38,382 nucleotides of DNA from a virus. The stretch lies in the IMG/VR virus record IMGVR_UViG_3300046007_006748, positions 1 to 38,382 of that record; one strand, given 5' to 3'. The notes beneath the pieces are model-generated. The model was not told where the DNA came from, did not search any database, and worked only from the letters and a program-made list of their open reading frames with translations. Made by a program: the position numbers and the translations under genes. Below are positions 16,815-25,085 of the stretch, piece after piece; the stretch's first letter is position 1, and the number at the start of each line of letters is the position of its first letter.

Positions 16815-17747
16815 TCAGGCCGGAACGCGAGATGCACGGGCGAAGCGGTCGGCGATGGCCTCGGCAGCCATGCGGCCCGATTCGATCGGGACGGGGGCGT
16901 AGTGGGCGGTCATCGTCGGCGACTTGTGGCCGAGAAGGGCCTGGGCGGCGTCGATGCCGAACGCTTGGCGGACCTCGCGGGCGACGGCGTGACGCAGGGC
17001 GTGGGGCGAGAACAGGCGGGTGCCCTCAGTGTCACACGCCTTGGCGAGCGCCACGCGGAGGCGGTTCTTCGACCGAACCACGCCGCCGGCCCGAAGGGGC
17101 GGGAACAGACGAGCACCCGGCACGTTGTTGGCCTTGTCGCAGCGTCGGCGGATGATGGCCTGGGCCTCACCCGCGATCGGGATGAGTCGAAGGTGCCCGC
17201 GGTGTGCGTTCTTGTGCTGCGTCAGCCGCAGGTGATCGGCGGCGACGTCACGCACGCGAAGGTCGATGATCTCGCCGAGCCGAGCGCCGGTGAGGGCAAC
17301 CAGTGTGAGCACCTCGCGGTGCTCACGGGGCATGCGTCGGATGACGCGCCACGCGTCGGCAAGGCTGGGGACGTGACGCGGCTCGGGCTCGCGAGCACCA
17401 CCGCGGACGGGCTGGACGCAGGGGACGTTCAGCAGCGGGGCGACGGCCTCGATGCCGATCATCTCGCGGTCGAGTGCCGCCCACCTGAGCATGTGCTTCA
17501 CGCGGCGGAGTTGAGCGTTGGCGTAGCCGCGGCTCCAATCGTGGTCGCGGATGCCCGCGTCGATGAAGTCGACCAGGTCGCGGCGGTGAAGTTTGTTGAG
17601 GGCGGTGTGTCCACCGACGCGCTCGAGAAGGAATCGGAGCGTGCAGCGGATGTTCGCAGCCTCACCACTCTGTGAGCGGTCAGCGCGAACGTAGTACCTC
17701 GTCGCGTGTGCCGTGTATTCGGCGCACAAACGCATGAGCGTTGTCAA
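16815..17747 (-). CDS. int: Tyrosine-family integrase
   Basis: The 310-aa recombinase has a SAM-like core-binding domain (about 1-95) and a catalytic domain with Arg156 (TGARLGEI), Lys179 (HKNAHRG), His249 and Arg252 (HALRHA), His274 (LGHKS) and the nucleophile Tyr283 (TAHYAP). All active-site positions are present, so it is probably functional. The start is TTG 17747, seven bases after a perfect AGGAGG (17755-17760). It is transcribed from the promoter at 17836-17863 and lies beside the tRNA-derived attP, the usual arrangement for a temperate phage integrating into a tRNA gene. Confidence 0.93.
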   Translation of the reverse strand: MTTLMRLCAEYTAHATRYYVRADRSQSGEAANIRCTLRFLLERVGGHTALNKLHRRDLVDFIDAGIRDHDWSRGYANAQLRRVKHMLRWAALDREMIGIEAVAPLLNVPCVQPVRGGAREPEPRHVPSLADAWRVIRRMPREHREVLTLVALTGARLGEIIDLRVRDVAADHLRLTQHKNAHRGHLRLIPIAGEAQAIIRRRCDKANNVPGARLFPPLRAGGVVRSKNRLRVALAKACDTEGTRLFSPHALRHAVAREVRQAFGIDAAQALLGHKSPTMTAHYAPVPIESGRMAAEAIADRFARASRVPA

Positions 17748-17835
17748 GGGCCAGCCTCCTGTCGCGGTCTGATTCGGATGGTAGGGCAGCCGCGTTTCAG
17801 CCCCAGTCCGGTCGGGTAGTTAGGCCGACGGGTTG

Positions 17836-17863
17836 AGTGTAGCAATCGTCCGTGGTGCGTCAA
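17836..17863 (-). promoter_or_regulatory. Integrase promoter
   Basis: Minus-strand -35 TTGACG (17858-17863), 16-base spacer and -10 TACACT (17836-17841) stand 80-90 bases before the integrase TTG. The same -10 and the same 16-base spacing occur in the operator-bearing promoter at 35662-35689, which supports a common phage promoter type. Confidence 0.6.
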
Positions 17864-17950
17864 GGGGCTTCGGCGTACTATTCCGCCGTCCAGACGTCAC
17901 AGACGGAACCGTCGCGTGACATTCTCGGGCCTCGGACAGATCCCGGTGTT

Positions 17951-17996
17951 CAGATTCCCAAGCTGAATGTCGTCGGTTCGATTCCGATCGCCCGCT
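17951..17996 (+). other. attP core: 3' part of a tRNA-Gly(CCC)-like gene
   Basis: From CAGATTCCCAA on, the sequence reads as a tRNA 3' part: anticodon loop TTCCCAA with anticodon CCC (17955-17961), 3' anticodon stem GCTGA, short variable loop, T arm GTCGG-TTCGATT-CCGAT (17972-17988), acceptor strand CGCCCGC and discriminator T (17996). It closely resembles the 3' part of bacterial tRNA-Gly(CCC). The matching 5' half (GCGGGCG and D arm) is absent. A lone tRNA 3' end beside an integrase is the hallmark of attP; integration would restore the host tRNA. Confidence 0.85.
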
Positions 17997-17999
17997 CTC

Positions 18000-18028
18000 G
18001 CAAAACCCCTTTCCAGCAGGGGTTTTGC
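18000..18028 (+). terminator. Perfect 11-bp hairpin after the attP core
   Basis: GCAAAACCCCT and AGGGGTTTTGC form an uninterrupted 11-bp stem with loop TTCCAGC, four bases after the tRNA-like 3' end. There is no separate T run, but the 3' arm contains TTTT. After integration it could end the host tRNA transcript. It may also be an integrase or accessory-factor site. Confidence 0.6.
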
Positions 18029-18083
18029 ACGCATATCGCCCATGCGGCATCCACTGAGTGCATCGCGGCGAACCGCCGACCAA

Positions 18084-18118
18084 AGCCCCGGGCTAGTTAC
18101 CCGGGGCTCGGCGTTTTT
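18084..18118 (+). terminator. Rho-independent terminator
   Basis: AGCCCCGGG/CCCGGGGCT (9 bp, loop CTAGTTA) is followed after CGGCG by TTTTT. The outer CGCCGA...TCGGCG can extend the stem past a bulge. It is oriented to stop plus-strand transcription coming from the attP/tRNA side, which would otherwise run antisense into the tail genes. Confidence 0.75.
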
Positions 18119-18144
18119 GGAGTCAACGGGGGCGGACGATTTCT

Positions 18145-18156
18145 AGGGGTACCCCT
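18145..18156. promoter_or_regulatory. 12-bp perfect palindrome
   Basis: AGGGGTACCCCT lies in the noncoding stretch between the last tail gene and the attP terminators. It may be a regulator or recombination-accessory site. The rest of 18157-18236 shows only a weak TGGCC/GGCCA hairpin (18204-18221). Confidence 0.3.
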
Positions 18157-18236
18157 CGGAAGAAGCGGCGTGCGGTCGGTGGACAACTCACGAGTCGGGG
18201 TCATGGCCTAACCATCGGCCACAATCGCGGGTGAGT

Positions 18237-18689
18237 TCAGCCGATTCGCGGTGCGTGCTTTCGGCGTGGACCGAGAACCCTCCACCACAGATCAAGGTCG
18301 AGCGCCTGCCGCGCCCGCCGCTTCAGGCGGACGATGCACCCGCACCCGGGCACGCGGAAGAATCCTCGCAGCGTCATCCCGCCGCGCGAGAGCAACCACA
18401 GTCGCGACCACATCGGCGAGTGGTGCGTCACCACCGCGTGACCGGCGATCGTCACCGTGACCAGCCCGTGTCGGTTCGGGTGTCGGCCACGCGGGCAATG
18501 CGCGCCCGTGAGGATGTGACGATCGGACCTGTGCCCGGTGATCGCACACACGCCGTCGTCGTGCCGCTTGCCGCGTCGCTCAAAGTCCGGGCACGTCGCA
18601 CACATGATCGCCCGCGTGACGACGAGCGGATGCACGACACCACGCGAGCACGCCACGCCGCCCTCAACCTTGCCGCAGCGACACGTCAC
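18237..18689 (-). CDS. Cys-rich zinc-ribbon-like phage protein
   Basis: The 150-aa protein starts at GTG 18689 (VTCRCGKVEGG), overlapping the preceding stop (GTGA). It contains several Cys/His groups: CRCGK at the start, CATCPDFERRGKRHDDGVC, HCPRGRH, and VPGCGCIVRLKRRARQ at the end. The CxxC spacing suggests one or two zinc sites. It is the last gene of the structural operon, just before attP, and a tail-tip, assembly or regulatory role is possible. Function not recognised. Confidence 0.6.
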   Translation of the reverse strand: MTCRCGKVEGGVACSRGVVHPLVVTRAIMCATCPDFERRGKRHDDGVCAITGHRSDRHILTGAHCPRGRHPNRHGLVTVTIAGHAVVTHHSPMWSRLWLLSRGGMTLRGFFRVPGCGCIVRLKRRARQALDLDLWWRVLGPRRKHAPRIG

Positions 18690-19483
18690 GGAATGAACCC
18701 CCCGCCCGCGGCCGGATCGCACAGCCTCGGCGTGCGGCACGTGTCGGGCGAATACGTGATCTGTGCGAAGGCTTGCGTTTCGCCTTGCAGCCGGTATCCG
18801 TCGGTTCGCACTTCATCTGACGTGGCCGCGAAGTACCCGCGTCGGCAGTCGGAGTAGCCGTTCTGCGTTCGCGTCAGTGTCGTGCCGCCGCCAGTCGATG
18901 TGTCCGTGGTGCTGTACGCGCCGTGACACGTTCGCGATGGCGTGCCACCGTTGACGCCGGTGAATGCCTGTCCAAAGTCCGCCGGCACGGGGCACTCGTT
19001 CTCGGGCAAGTCCAGCGGCGTTGTGACATCCAGCACCGTCGTAGCGCCTTCGGTTCGCACCAGCCGATACGTGGCCGTGGTCGTGTCGCTCACGCCCGGA
19101 ACGATCGTCCGCACGCCGCTCCACGTGTACGTTTCAACAAACAGCGGGCTGCCGATCACGTTGATCTCGATCCGCAGCGACCCCGCGACGTTGATCGTGA
19201 TCGTGTCCGGGTCTTCGGGCGAACAGCACCGAATGCTCAGTCCGTCGGAACGCGGATCGCACGGCGTGCGGCAATCGCTGCACGCGACACATCCGCTCGG
19301 GCATTCGCCAGAGGCGGGCGATGGCTCAGGGTTCGGGTCCATCCACTCGGGCTCGTCACCGGGCGTCCACGGCGGGAACGGCGACGAGGGGCAACACTCT
19401 TCGGACGGCGGGCACTCGGGCGTGAGCAACCGCCCCGACGAGTCCACCAGCGTCTCGCCCGTGCTCTTCTGATAAACGGTCAT
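18686..19483 (-). CDS. Cys/Pro-rich probable tail-tip protein
   Basis: The start at ATG 19483 (MTVYQKSTGETLVD) gives an ATGA overlap; a GTG two codons earlier is possible. The first 90 of 265 residues are rich in Pro, Cys, Glu and Ser (TPECPPSEECCPSSPF, then SGECPSGCVACSDC), and the rest is Thr-rich and beta-like (TITINVAGSLRIEINV, TTTATYRLVRTEGATT). Its position after the tail genes suggests a surface-exposed tail-tip or adhesion protein, possibly with disulfides or metal sites. Confidence 0.55.
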   Translation of the reverse strand: MTVYQKSTGETLVDSSGRLLTPECPPSEECCPSSPFPPWTPGDEPEWMDPNPEPSPASGECPSGCVACSDCRTPCDPRSDGLSIRCCSPEDPDTITINVAGSLRIEINVIGSPLFVETYTWSGVRTIVPGVSDTTTATYRLVRTEGATTVLDVTTPLDLPENECPVPADFGQAFTGVNGGTPSRTCHGAYSTTDTSTGGGTTLTRTQNGYSDCRRGYFAATSDEVRTDGYRLQGETQAFAQITYSPDTCRTPRLCDPAAGGGFIP

Positions 19484-20688
19484 GCGCACTCCGTCACGTC
19501 GAGGCGCTCGCGGATGAGGGCGTACCAGGTCATCGCGACGTTGTCAGAATCCGGCGCACGCACAAGGATCACAGTCGAGCCCACGTCGGCGGCGATGATC
19601 TTGCCCGTCTCCACAACCGGCGTCCCCCAGTGCGGACGAACGCCGGTGATGGTCTGGTTTCGCCCGTGCACCTTGACCGAGTACGTCACGCTCGAAGCCG
19701 TCACAAGCCCGCTGGCGCTCGCCGCGCTGATGCGACCCGTGAGGATCTGCGGAGTCGGCTCGTCGAACACGAACAGCGTCCGCCCGATTGAGTCGAGTTC
19801 CGGCCACGCCCGAACAATCGTTCCTTCGGGGATCGGTTCCCACGGTTCCGTCGCCGCGTGCGTCGTGTCGCTGTGCAGGGCCTCAGAGAGGTTGACCGCG
19901 CGGTAGGCGGGAAAGTCGGTCGAGTTGATCCCTCCCGGCTTGACGATCCACGTTCCGATTGTGCCGCTCGCCGGTGTCGCGTCGAGCCACGCCTCCGCGA
20001 ACTCGTAGACCCGGCGATACGGTCGCGTCTCGGCCGGGTCCGTCTCGGGCTTGGGCCACACGGCGGACGTGCCGATGCGAACCGTCAGGGCGTGCTGGGG
20101 CGGTGGGGCGAGATGCACCCACGCCCAGAGCGGGAGCGGGGCCTCGGGCGGGCCGTGCCCGGTGCCCGAGTCACCGCTGAAGCCCGACTCACTCGTGACG
20201 ACCGCGAACTCGCCGACGTGCCCGGAGTGCAGCACGCGCGAGCCCGCCCGCGTGGTCGCGCGTGTGTCGCCCTCGCGGTACTTGAGCATCTGGACCGGGG
20301 CGTAGCCGTAGACGATCACCTTGCCGATCTTGCCAGCGCCGATCGGTTCCGCGACCACGCACGCCTTGCCCTGCAACGCGGCCGTCGGCTCGCCGATGCT
20401 GAGCACCGGGCGGTTCTGAAACAGGTTCGACTTCGGAACGCTGATCGGGCTGCCCGAGCCCTCACGCACGGGAGCCCATCCCGTCCCGTTGATGCACATG
20501 ATGTGCCCGACCTGTGCGAGCGTGCCGGTCGAGTTCTTCGCGAACACCATCCGCGGCGACTCGAACGCACCGAACGGATCGGCACCGCTCGCCGCGCCGC
20601 GTGCGGCGCGTGTGGCTTCCTGCCAGCCGTTGAGCGTGTCGGCGTCGAGTCGGTACGCGGTGCCCTTGCGGAAGAACGTGCTGCTCAT
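19480..20688 (-). CDS. Minor tail protein (putative)
   Basis: The 402-aa protein, beginning MSSTFFRKGTAYRLDADTLN, has no recognised catalytic motif. It is rich in Gly, Thr, Val and Pro, with many beta-like segments (KGKACVVAEPIGAGKIGKVIV, ILTGRISAASASGLVT). Such proteins in siphovirus tail operons are usually baseplate or fibre-connecting parts. ATGA overlap with the upstream gene. Confidence 0.6.
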   Translation of the reverse strand: MSSTFFRKGTAYRLDADTLNGWQEATRAARGAASGADPFGAFESPRMVFAKNSTGTLAQVGHIMCINGTGWAPVREGSGSPISVPKSNLFQNRPVLSIGEPTAALQGKACVVAEPIGAGKIGKVIVYGYAPVQMLKYREGDTRATTRAGSRVLHSGHVGEFAVVTSESGFSGDSGTGHGPPEAPLPLWAWVHLAPPPQHALTVRIGTSAVWPKPETDPAETRPYRRVYEFAEAWLDATPASGTIGTWIVKPGGINSTDFPAYRAVNLSEALHSDTTHAATEPWEPIPEGTIVRAWPELDSIGRTLFVFDEPTPQILTGRISAASASGLVTASSVTYSVKVHGRNQTITGVRPHWGTPVVETGKIIAADVGSTVILVRAPDSDNVAMTWYALIRERLDVTECA

Positions 20689-21500
20689 CCTGGGAGCCCC
20701 AGAGAGGCGAACGAAACGCGGCGATGCACCCGCTCAACGTGCGCGAGGTTCGGCACGACCTTGATGTACTGGCCCGTGCTGTCGGGCTCGCGGATGTACG
20801 ACACCCAGAGGTAGTCCCACCCCTCTTTGCTCGGCACGGTGATGACGCCGCCAACGTCGATGCTGGTGCGGTTCTCACTGACCGCGAACCGGCTGGTGAT
20901 CTCATAGTCGAGTTTGTCGGCCCGGTATTGAAACTGCGAACCGAGGTAGAGCAATTCGCCGGCGGAGAAGCCGCGGAACGTGTCGGAGTTAACAGAGCCG
21001 GTCGCGCGGGCGAGCGTGCGAAAGTACGACGTCGTCGCCGTCGATGCGAGCACGTACCCCGTCTCGACAAACTGCAACGATCCCGTCTTGACCGCGACAC
21101 CCTCGGGCTCGCCGTCATCGTTGACGTTGATCGCACCGAGGTATGGCGTCGAAACTGATCCGGCCGATCCCCACGTGCCGATGTGTGAGATGGCCTGCGT
21201 GAGCGTCACCTCTTCGCCGGTCGTGTCGCCACTCAGGAAGAACGTGTTCGTTTCGGGCTGCACGGACAGTGAGCCGCCGCTGTCCGATGCCCACGTCACG
21301 CGGGCCTCGTACAGGTTCGGGGCGATGTGTTGGATGATCGGAGCACCACGCTTCAGCGCCCGAACCGTTGTCGGCGCTGCCGCAAGCACCGCATTGATGA
21401 TGTCCAACTCAACATCGGAGCCGGTCACCTGATAGACGCGATCGGTACGCTCGGTGCCGAACGTCGCGCCGTCTCCGAGTTCTGTCACGACGATTGGCAT
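20685..21500 (-). CDS. Minor tail / distal tail protein (putative)
   Basis: The 271-aa beta-rich protein (MPIVVTELGDGATF) directly follows the tape measure gene, the usual place of the distal tail or hub protein. It ends SYIREPDSTGQYIKVVPNLAHVERV..RVSFASLGLPG. No sequence signature ties it firmly to a known Dit family, so the role rests on position. Confidence 0.55.
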   Translation of the reverse strand: MPIVVTELGDGATFGTERTDRVYQVTGSDVELDIINAVLAAAPTTVRALKRGAPIIQHIAPNLYEARVTWASDSGGSLSVQPETNTFFLSGDTTGEEVTLTQAISHIGTWGSAGSVSTPYLGAINVNDDGEPEGVAVKTGSLQFVETGYVLASTATTSYFRTLARATGSVNSDTFRGFSAGELLYLGSQFQYRADKLDYEITSRFAVSENRTSIDVGGVITVPSKEGWDYLWVSYIREPDSTGQYIKVVPNLAHVERVHRRVSFASLGLPG

Positions 21501-21503
21501 GAT

Positions 21504-23324
21504 TCACCCCGCGATGATGTAACCGGGCTCGGTGTCGTCCACGCTCCGCTGAATCCGCTCCGCGACCTTGGCGATGCGCTCGAGAAGTTGTGCGGTCGGA
21601 CCACCGCGAAGGCTCGCGAGTGCCGCGTCGGACGTCGCGAACGTGCCGCGAGAACCGCCGGGACCGAGGTTGGCGAAGACTTCTTCAACGGCTTGATCGG
21701 CGGCACGCGCCGCGGGGATTGCCGGCGACGTTGCACGCGATGGGCCGAACGGGTTGGACCCGCCGTTCTCGTAGAACGCCGCGAACGCATCGGCCTGAGC
21801 CTTGGCGAGCCGCTCCTGCGCCTTGGCGAGGTTCGTCTCCGCGTCGACGAGTGAGGGCGAGCGGTTGCGGTCGATCGCGTCGAACTGCCGAGCAAGGTCG
21901 GCGTCGGCACGCTGGACGATTGCCGACGGGCTGTCCGGTGTGCGGCGGTTCGCCGATTGCTGCAACGTCGTCGCGAGACTGCGAACGGAACCGTCGGCGA
22001 TGCCGATCGCCGCGAGTCCGTCGGCAACAAGTTCAAGCCCCGCAGCGAACGTCTCCATCAGCGCCGAGATGACGCCGCTGATCTCGTTCATCGCGAGGTT
22101 GCCAGTCAGTTTGAGTGTGTTCCAGAGGTAGGCCCACCCCTTCGCAAGCCCGCCCATCAGCGAATCCCACACGCCGAGAATGCCAACCGACGCCCGGCGG
22201 AACTGGATCTCAACCGCGGCCAATCCGACCTCTGCGGCGAGTGCCATGTCGCCACCCGACAGGGCCTGATTGATCGACTCCAGCACGCCCGACACCCATG
22301 TGAAGGCGCTGCCGAATGCGTCACCGATCGCACCCGCGACCGTGCCCAGCGTGCCCGTGAAGTACAGCACCGCCAGCGCCGCCGCGGTGATGCCGCCGAC
22401 GATGAGGAACACCGGGCTGGTCAACAGTCCAACCGCGATCGCCGCGACCTTGGCGGAGATCGCCACGGCAATCAGCCCGGCACCCAAAGCCGCCGCAGCA
22501 CTGGCGGTTGCGCCAACGGCGAGCACGAGGGCGGGGTTCTGTGAGATGAACCGCCCGACCTGCACGATGAGCGGCGTGGTCGCGTTGAGAACCATCATCA
22601 ACGCCGGCGCGAACGCCTCGCCGATCTTCTGTGTCGCGCGGGCGGTCACCATTGACAACTCGTCGAGCCGGTCGGCCAGTTGTGCGCCGCCCTTGGCGCT
22701 GGCCGTGGTCATCGTCAGCCCGAGTTCGCGGGCTCGGGCTCGCATCTCGGCGAGCCCCTTCGAGCCGTTGGCGAGCAACGGGATGAGGTTCGCACCCGAG
22801 CGCCCAAAGATACCCATCGCCGCCGACGTCCGCTGAGCGGGGTCAGAGATGCCCGCGATGCCGTCGGCGATCGCCGCGAACTGGTCATCAGGGTTCATTC
22901 GCGACAGGCTCTCGACGCTCAGCCCGATCGCGTCAAGGGCACCGACCGCGCCCGAGTCGCCGTTCGTCGCGGCTGCGATGACCCGTTGCATGCGGGCAAC
23001 GCCGCCCGCCAGGTCGTCCATTGAGATGTTCGCCTGCTTGACGCCGAGCGACAACTCCGACAGGGCCTCAACGCTCATGCCGCTTTTCGTCGCCATCGTG
23101 TCGAGGTCGTCGGCGGCATTCGCGAACGCGCGAGACATCGCGGCGAGTCCGCCGGCAACTGCTGTGCCCATCGCCAGCGACGCGGCTCCGACCTTGGCGA
23201 CGCCCGACGCGAAAGCGTTCATCCGCTTCTCGGCGTCGCCCATGCCCTTCTTGAACTTGGCGTCCTTGACGCCGAGTTCGACGAACGCGCGACCGGCGCG
23301 AATGGCTCCAGAGGAAACGCTCAC
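21504..23324 (-). CDS. Tail tape measure protein
   Basis: The 606-aa protein starts at GTG 23324. It has an N-terminal LGVKDAKFKKGMGDAEKRMNAF segment and MATKSGMSVEALSELSLGVKQA, typical of tape measure proteins, then hydrophobic helices at about 265-320 and a C-terminal Ala/Arg/Gln-rich coil. It sets tail length and lines the tail lumen; at about 0.15 nm per residue it predicts a non-contractile tail near 90 nm. It is the largest gene of the tail operon. Confidence 0.9.
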   Translation of the reverse strand: MSVSSGAIRAGRAFVELGVKDAKFKKGMGDAEKRMNAFASGVAKVGAASLAMGTAVAGGLAAMSRAFANAADDLDTMATKSGMSVEALSELSLGVKQANISMDDLAGGVARMQRVIAAATNGDSGAVGALDAIGLSVESLSRMNPDDQFAAIADGIAGISDPAQRTSAAMGIFGRSGANLIPLLANGSKGLAEMRARARELGLTMTTASAKGGAQLADRLDELSMVTARATQKIGEAFAPALMMVLNATTPLIVQVGRFISQNPALVLAVGATASAAAALGAGLIAVAISAKVAAIAVGLLTSPVFLIVGGITAAALAVLYFTGTLGTVAGAIGDAFGSAFTWVSGVLESINQALSGGDMALAAEVGLAAVEIQFRRASVGILGVWDSLMGGLAKGWAYLWNTLKLTGNLAMNEISGVISALMETFAAGLELVADGLAAIGIADGSVRSLATTLQQSANRRTPDSPSAIVQRADADLARQFDAIDRNRSPSLVDAETNLAKAQERLAKAQADAFAAFYENGGSNPFGPSRATSPAIPAARAADQAVEEVFANLGPGGSRGTFATSDAALASLRGGPTAQLLERIAKVAERIQRSVDDTEPGYIIAG

Positions 23325-23869
23325 AGGTCACCCCCTCGGTGCAGAATGTCGCGGAACTCTTGCGGAACCCTCTCGATGCCCGTGCGGAACGCGGGGGCCA
23401 TGAATGGTCGCGGGGCGATGCGTGCCTGCTTTGTCTCTTTCACACGCACACGCTGGCCCGAGCGGTAGACGTTGCGGGTCGATGTGATGGTGACGTTGCC
23501 GCCCTTCTCCAGCACCACCTGAGCCCCGCCGCTGCCGTTGAGCGGTGTGTTGCCCGCAACGCCGCTCTCCGTCCGCGTGTCGTACGCGGCGAACAGAAGC
23601 CGCTTGAGCGGGCTCGAAGAACCGCGAACGGTGGGGGGTTGACCAGGGCGCGAGTATCGCGTCCGATCGACCCGCACATCCTGTCCGCCACGCTTGATCG
23701 TCACCACCCGGCGCGGACGCACGCGGAGTGATCGCTTGGCGATCGTCCGCGTGAGCAGCATCACACGTCGAATCGCACGCCCACGCTCGGTGGCCATGCG
23801 TTCGAGGATGCCGGCGCGGTCGAAAAAACCACGCTTCATCTGCTCAATGGTGACGGTGGGGGTAATCAT
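23321..23869 (-). CDS. Minor structural protein (HK97 gp10-like, putative)
   Basis: The 182-aa basic protein contains FFDRAGILERMATERGRAIRRVMLLTRTIAKRSLR, the HK97 gp10/tail-component pattern of a helix followed by a beta-rich part, and RPGQPPTVRGSSSPLKRLLFAAYD, as in proteins that process to 'minor tail/neck' roles. It lies between the membrane/coiled-coil protein and the tape measure, later than gp10 genes usually do. Overlaps both neighbours. Confidence 0.55.
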   Translation of the reverse strand: MITPTVTIEQMKRGFFDRAGILERMATERGRAIRRVMLLTRTIAKRSLRVRPRRVVTIKRGGQDVRVDRTRYSRPGQPPTVRGSSSPLKRLLFAAYDTRTESGVAGNTPLNGSGGAQVVLEKGGNVTITSTRNVYRSGQRVRVKETKQARIAPRPFMAPAFRTGIERVPQEFRDILHRGGDL

Positions 23870-24198
23870 CGGCGTGAAGGCTCACCAGTCAAAGCGCCCT
23901 CAAGCCCCGACAGACGCTCGCGGGCGTCGGCGAGATTCGCCTGAATCTGGACAATGCCCGCCCGCGTCTCGGCGCGGAACTCGCGGAACTCTGAGAGCAG
24001 CGTGTGAAGTTCAGGGGCCGGTGCTGCCGCCGACAACTGGTTGCCACCACCACCGGCAACGCTGAGCGTCAACCCGCCGCCCGTGGCGAATGCACCGAGT
24101 GCAATGGCGATCGGCTTCAGCCATTCGCGGGGCACGCGGATCGTCCCGGCATCATCGGCGCGAACCCTTCGCGTCGGGGTTGCATTCATGGTCGTCAT
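23866..24198 (-). CDS. Membrane/coiled-coil protein, possible holin or spanin
   Basis: The 110-aa protein has a polar N-terminus, one hydrophobic Gly/Ala-rich segment (about 30-52), then a charged coiled coil (LLSEFREFRAETRAGIVQIQANL). AAGGAG precedes the ATG. Directly after a lipoprotein gene, it could be a holin or an inner-membrane spanin partner. No lysis family signature is visible, so the role is inferred. Confidence 0.5.
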   Translation of the reverse strand: MTTMNATPTRRVRADDAGTIRVPREWLKPIAIALGAFATGGGLTLSVAGGGGNQLSAAAPAPELHTLLSEFREFRAETRAGIVQIQANLADARERLSGLEGALTGEPSRR

Positions 24199-24228
24199 CG
24201 GTGCTCCTTCGGTGAGGGGAACGAATGG

Positions 24229-24816
24229 TCAGGGAACGCCAGAAGCGGTGCGGAGGGCCTGCCCGAGCAAGTCGCCGAGCGTCTTGCCGATCTCGCCCTG
24301 CGTCTCAAGTTGTGCCAGAACCCCGGCCCGCTGGTCGGCACTGAGCGCCGTCCAGTAGGTCACGAGCCGGTCGTAGGCTTCGTTCTGTGCGCGGATGGGC
24401 GTGCTCGCGTCGGTGCCGAACTGCACGTTCTTCATGGCGATCTTGCGAGTCGCTGGGTCGAAGTTCACGCTCTCGGCCTTGGCCGTCACGTCCTTACCGC
24501 TGCTGCTGTTGAGCGACACGCGGCCGTCGGGGTTGAGCAGCAGCGATACCTCGGTGCTCGCCTGACTGACCCGCCACGATCGGCTCTCACCGTCCGTGGT
24601 CACGGTGTAACTCGCCGGGCCGACGCCCCCGCTGCTGATCCGCTCGCCGACGTCGGCCGAACCGGCATCGAACTGGAGCGTGTTCGGGCTCGCGTTGTCG
24701 ATGCGGGTGCCCGCACCGTCGATCGTCGCCCGCGTTCCCGGCGCGAGTTCAGTCTGGACGCACGCGCCCAAGACAGAGAAGACAAACACGGACACCAGCA
24801 GGATCGTCAGTTTCAT
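24229..24816 (-). CDS. Phage lipoprotein
   Basis: The 195-aa protein begins MKLTILLVSVFVFSVLGACV, a lipoprotein signal peptide with lipobox LGAC (Cys19). The mature part is Ser/Thr/Gly-rich and beta-like, then turns helical (YDRLVTYWTALSADQRAGVLAQL). It would be exported and anchored to a host membrane. Possible roles are an outer-membrane spanin, superinfection exclusion, or an adapted host lipoprotein. Its place in the tail operon is unusual. ATGA overlap with the tail chaperone frame. Confidence 0.65.
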   Translation of the reverse strand: MKLTILLVSVFVFSVLGACVQTELAPGTRATIDGAGTRIDNASPNTLQFDAGSADVGERISSGGVGPASYTVTTDGESRSWRVSQASTEVSLLLNPDGRVSLNSSSGKDVTAKAESVNFDPATRKIAMKNVQFGTDASTPIRAQNEAYDRLVTYWTALSADQRAGVLAQLETQGEIGKTLGDLLGQALRTASGVP

Positions 24817-25085
24817 AGTGTTCCCTTCGTTGCGAGTGACACAAACTCGTGCATCGTCAGTTTCATGCGATTCGATTTCTTACCAGGCATGAAGTCTTCA
24901 GGCTTCGCCCGCTTGTTCCCGGCACACCGAGCGACCAGAGCCATGAGGCTGGCCGTGTGCCCCCACGCTGCCTCTCTCACGCCGTCGGCGAACTCTCGGA
25001 GTTCCCAGAGTTGGAAGGGGCCGGGATCGACTCCGGCCGCTCCGGCGAGTCGGTAGATGTGCCGCCAGGTATGAAGGTGCTCAAC
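24813..25085 (-). CDS. Tail assembly chaperone, downstream (T) frame
   Basis: This frame carries TWRHIYRLAGAAGVDPGPFQLWELREFADG and MALVARCAGNKRAKPEDFMPGKK, the pattern of the second frame of tail chaperone pairs. It overlaps the end of the 24977-25462 gene in the -1 frame and has no start codon close before the conserved part. The likely product is therefore a fusion made by -1 frameshifting, as in lambda gpG-T. The start given is only where the conserved frame begins; the shift point is unknown and no canonical X-XXY-YYZ heptamer was found. Confidence 0.6.
   Translation of the reverse strand, partial: VEHLHTWRHIYRLAGAAGVDPGPFQLWELREFADGVREAAWGHTASLMALVARCAGNKRAKPEDFMPGKKSNRMKLTMHEFVSLATKGTL

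Noticed and set aside
17951-17996. A functional tRNA gene
   Set aside because: No 5' acceptor strand or D arm upstream; only the 3' part is present.
17820-18211. Short ORFs on both strands across the attP region
   Set aside because: They run through the tRNA-like core and the terminator hairpins and have no ribosome site or family pattern.
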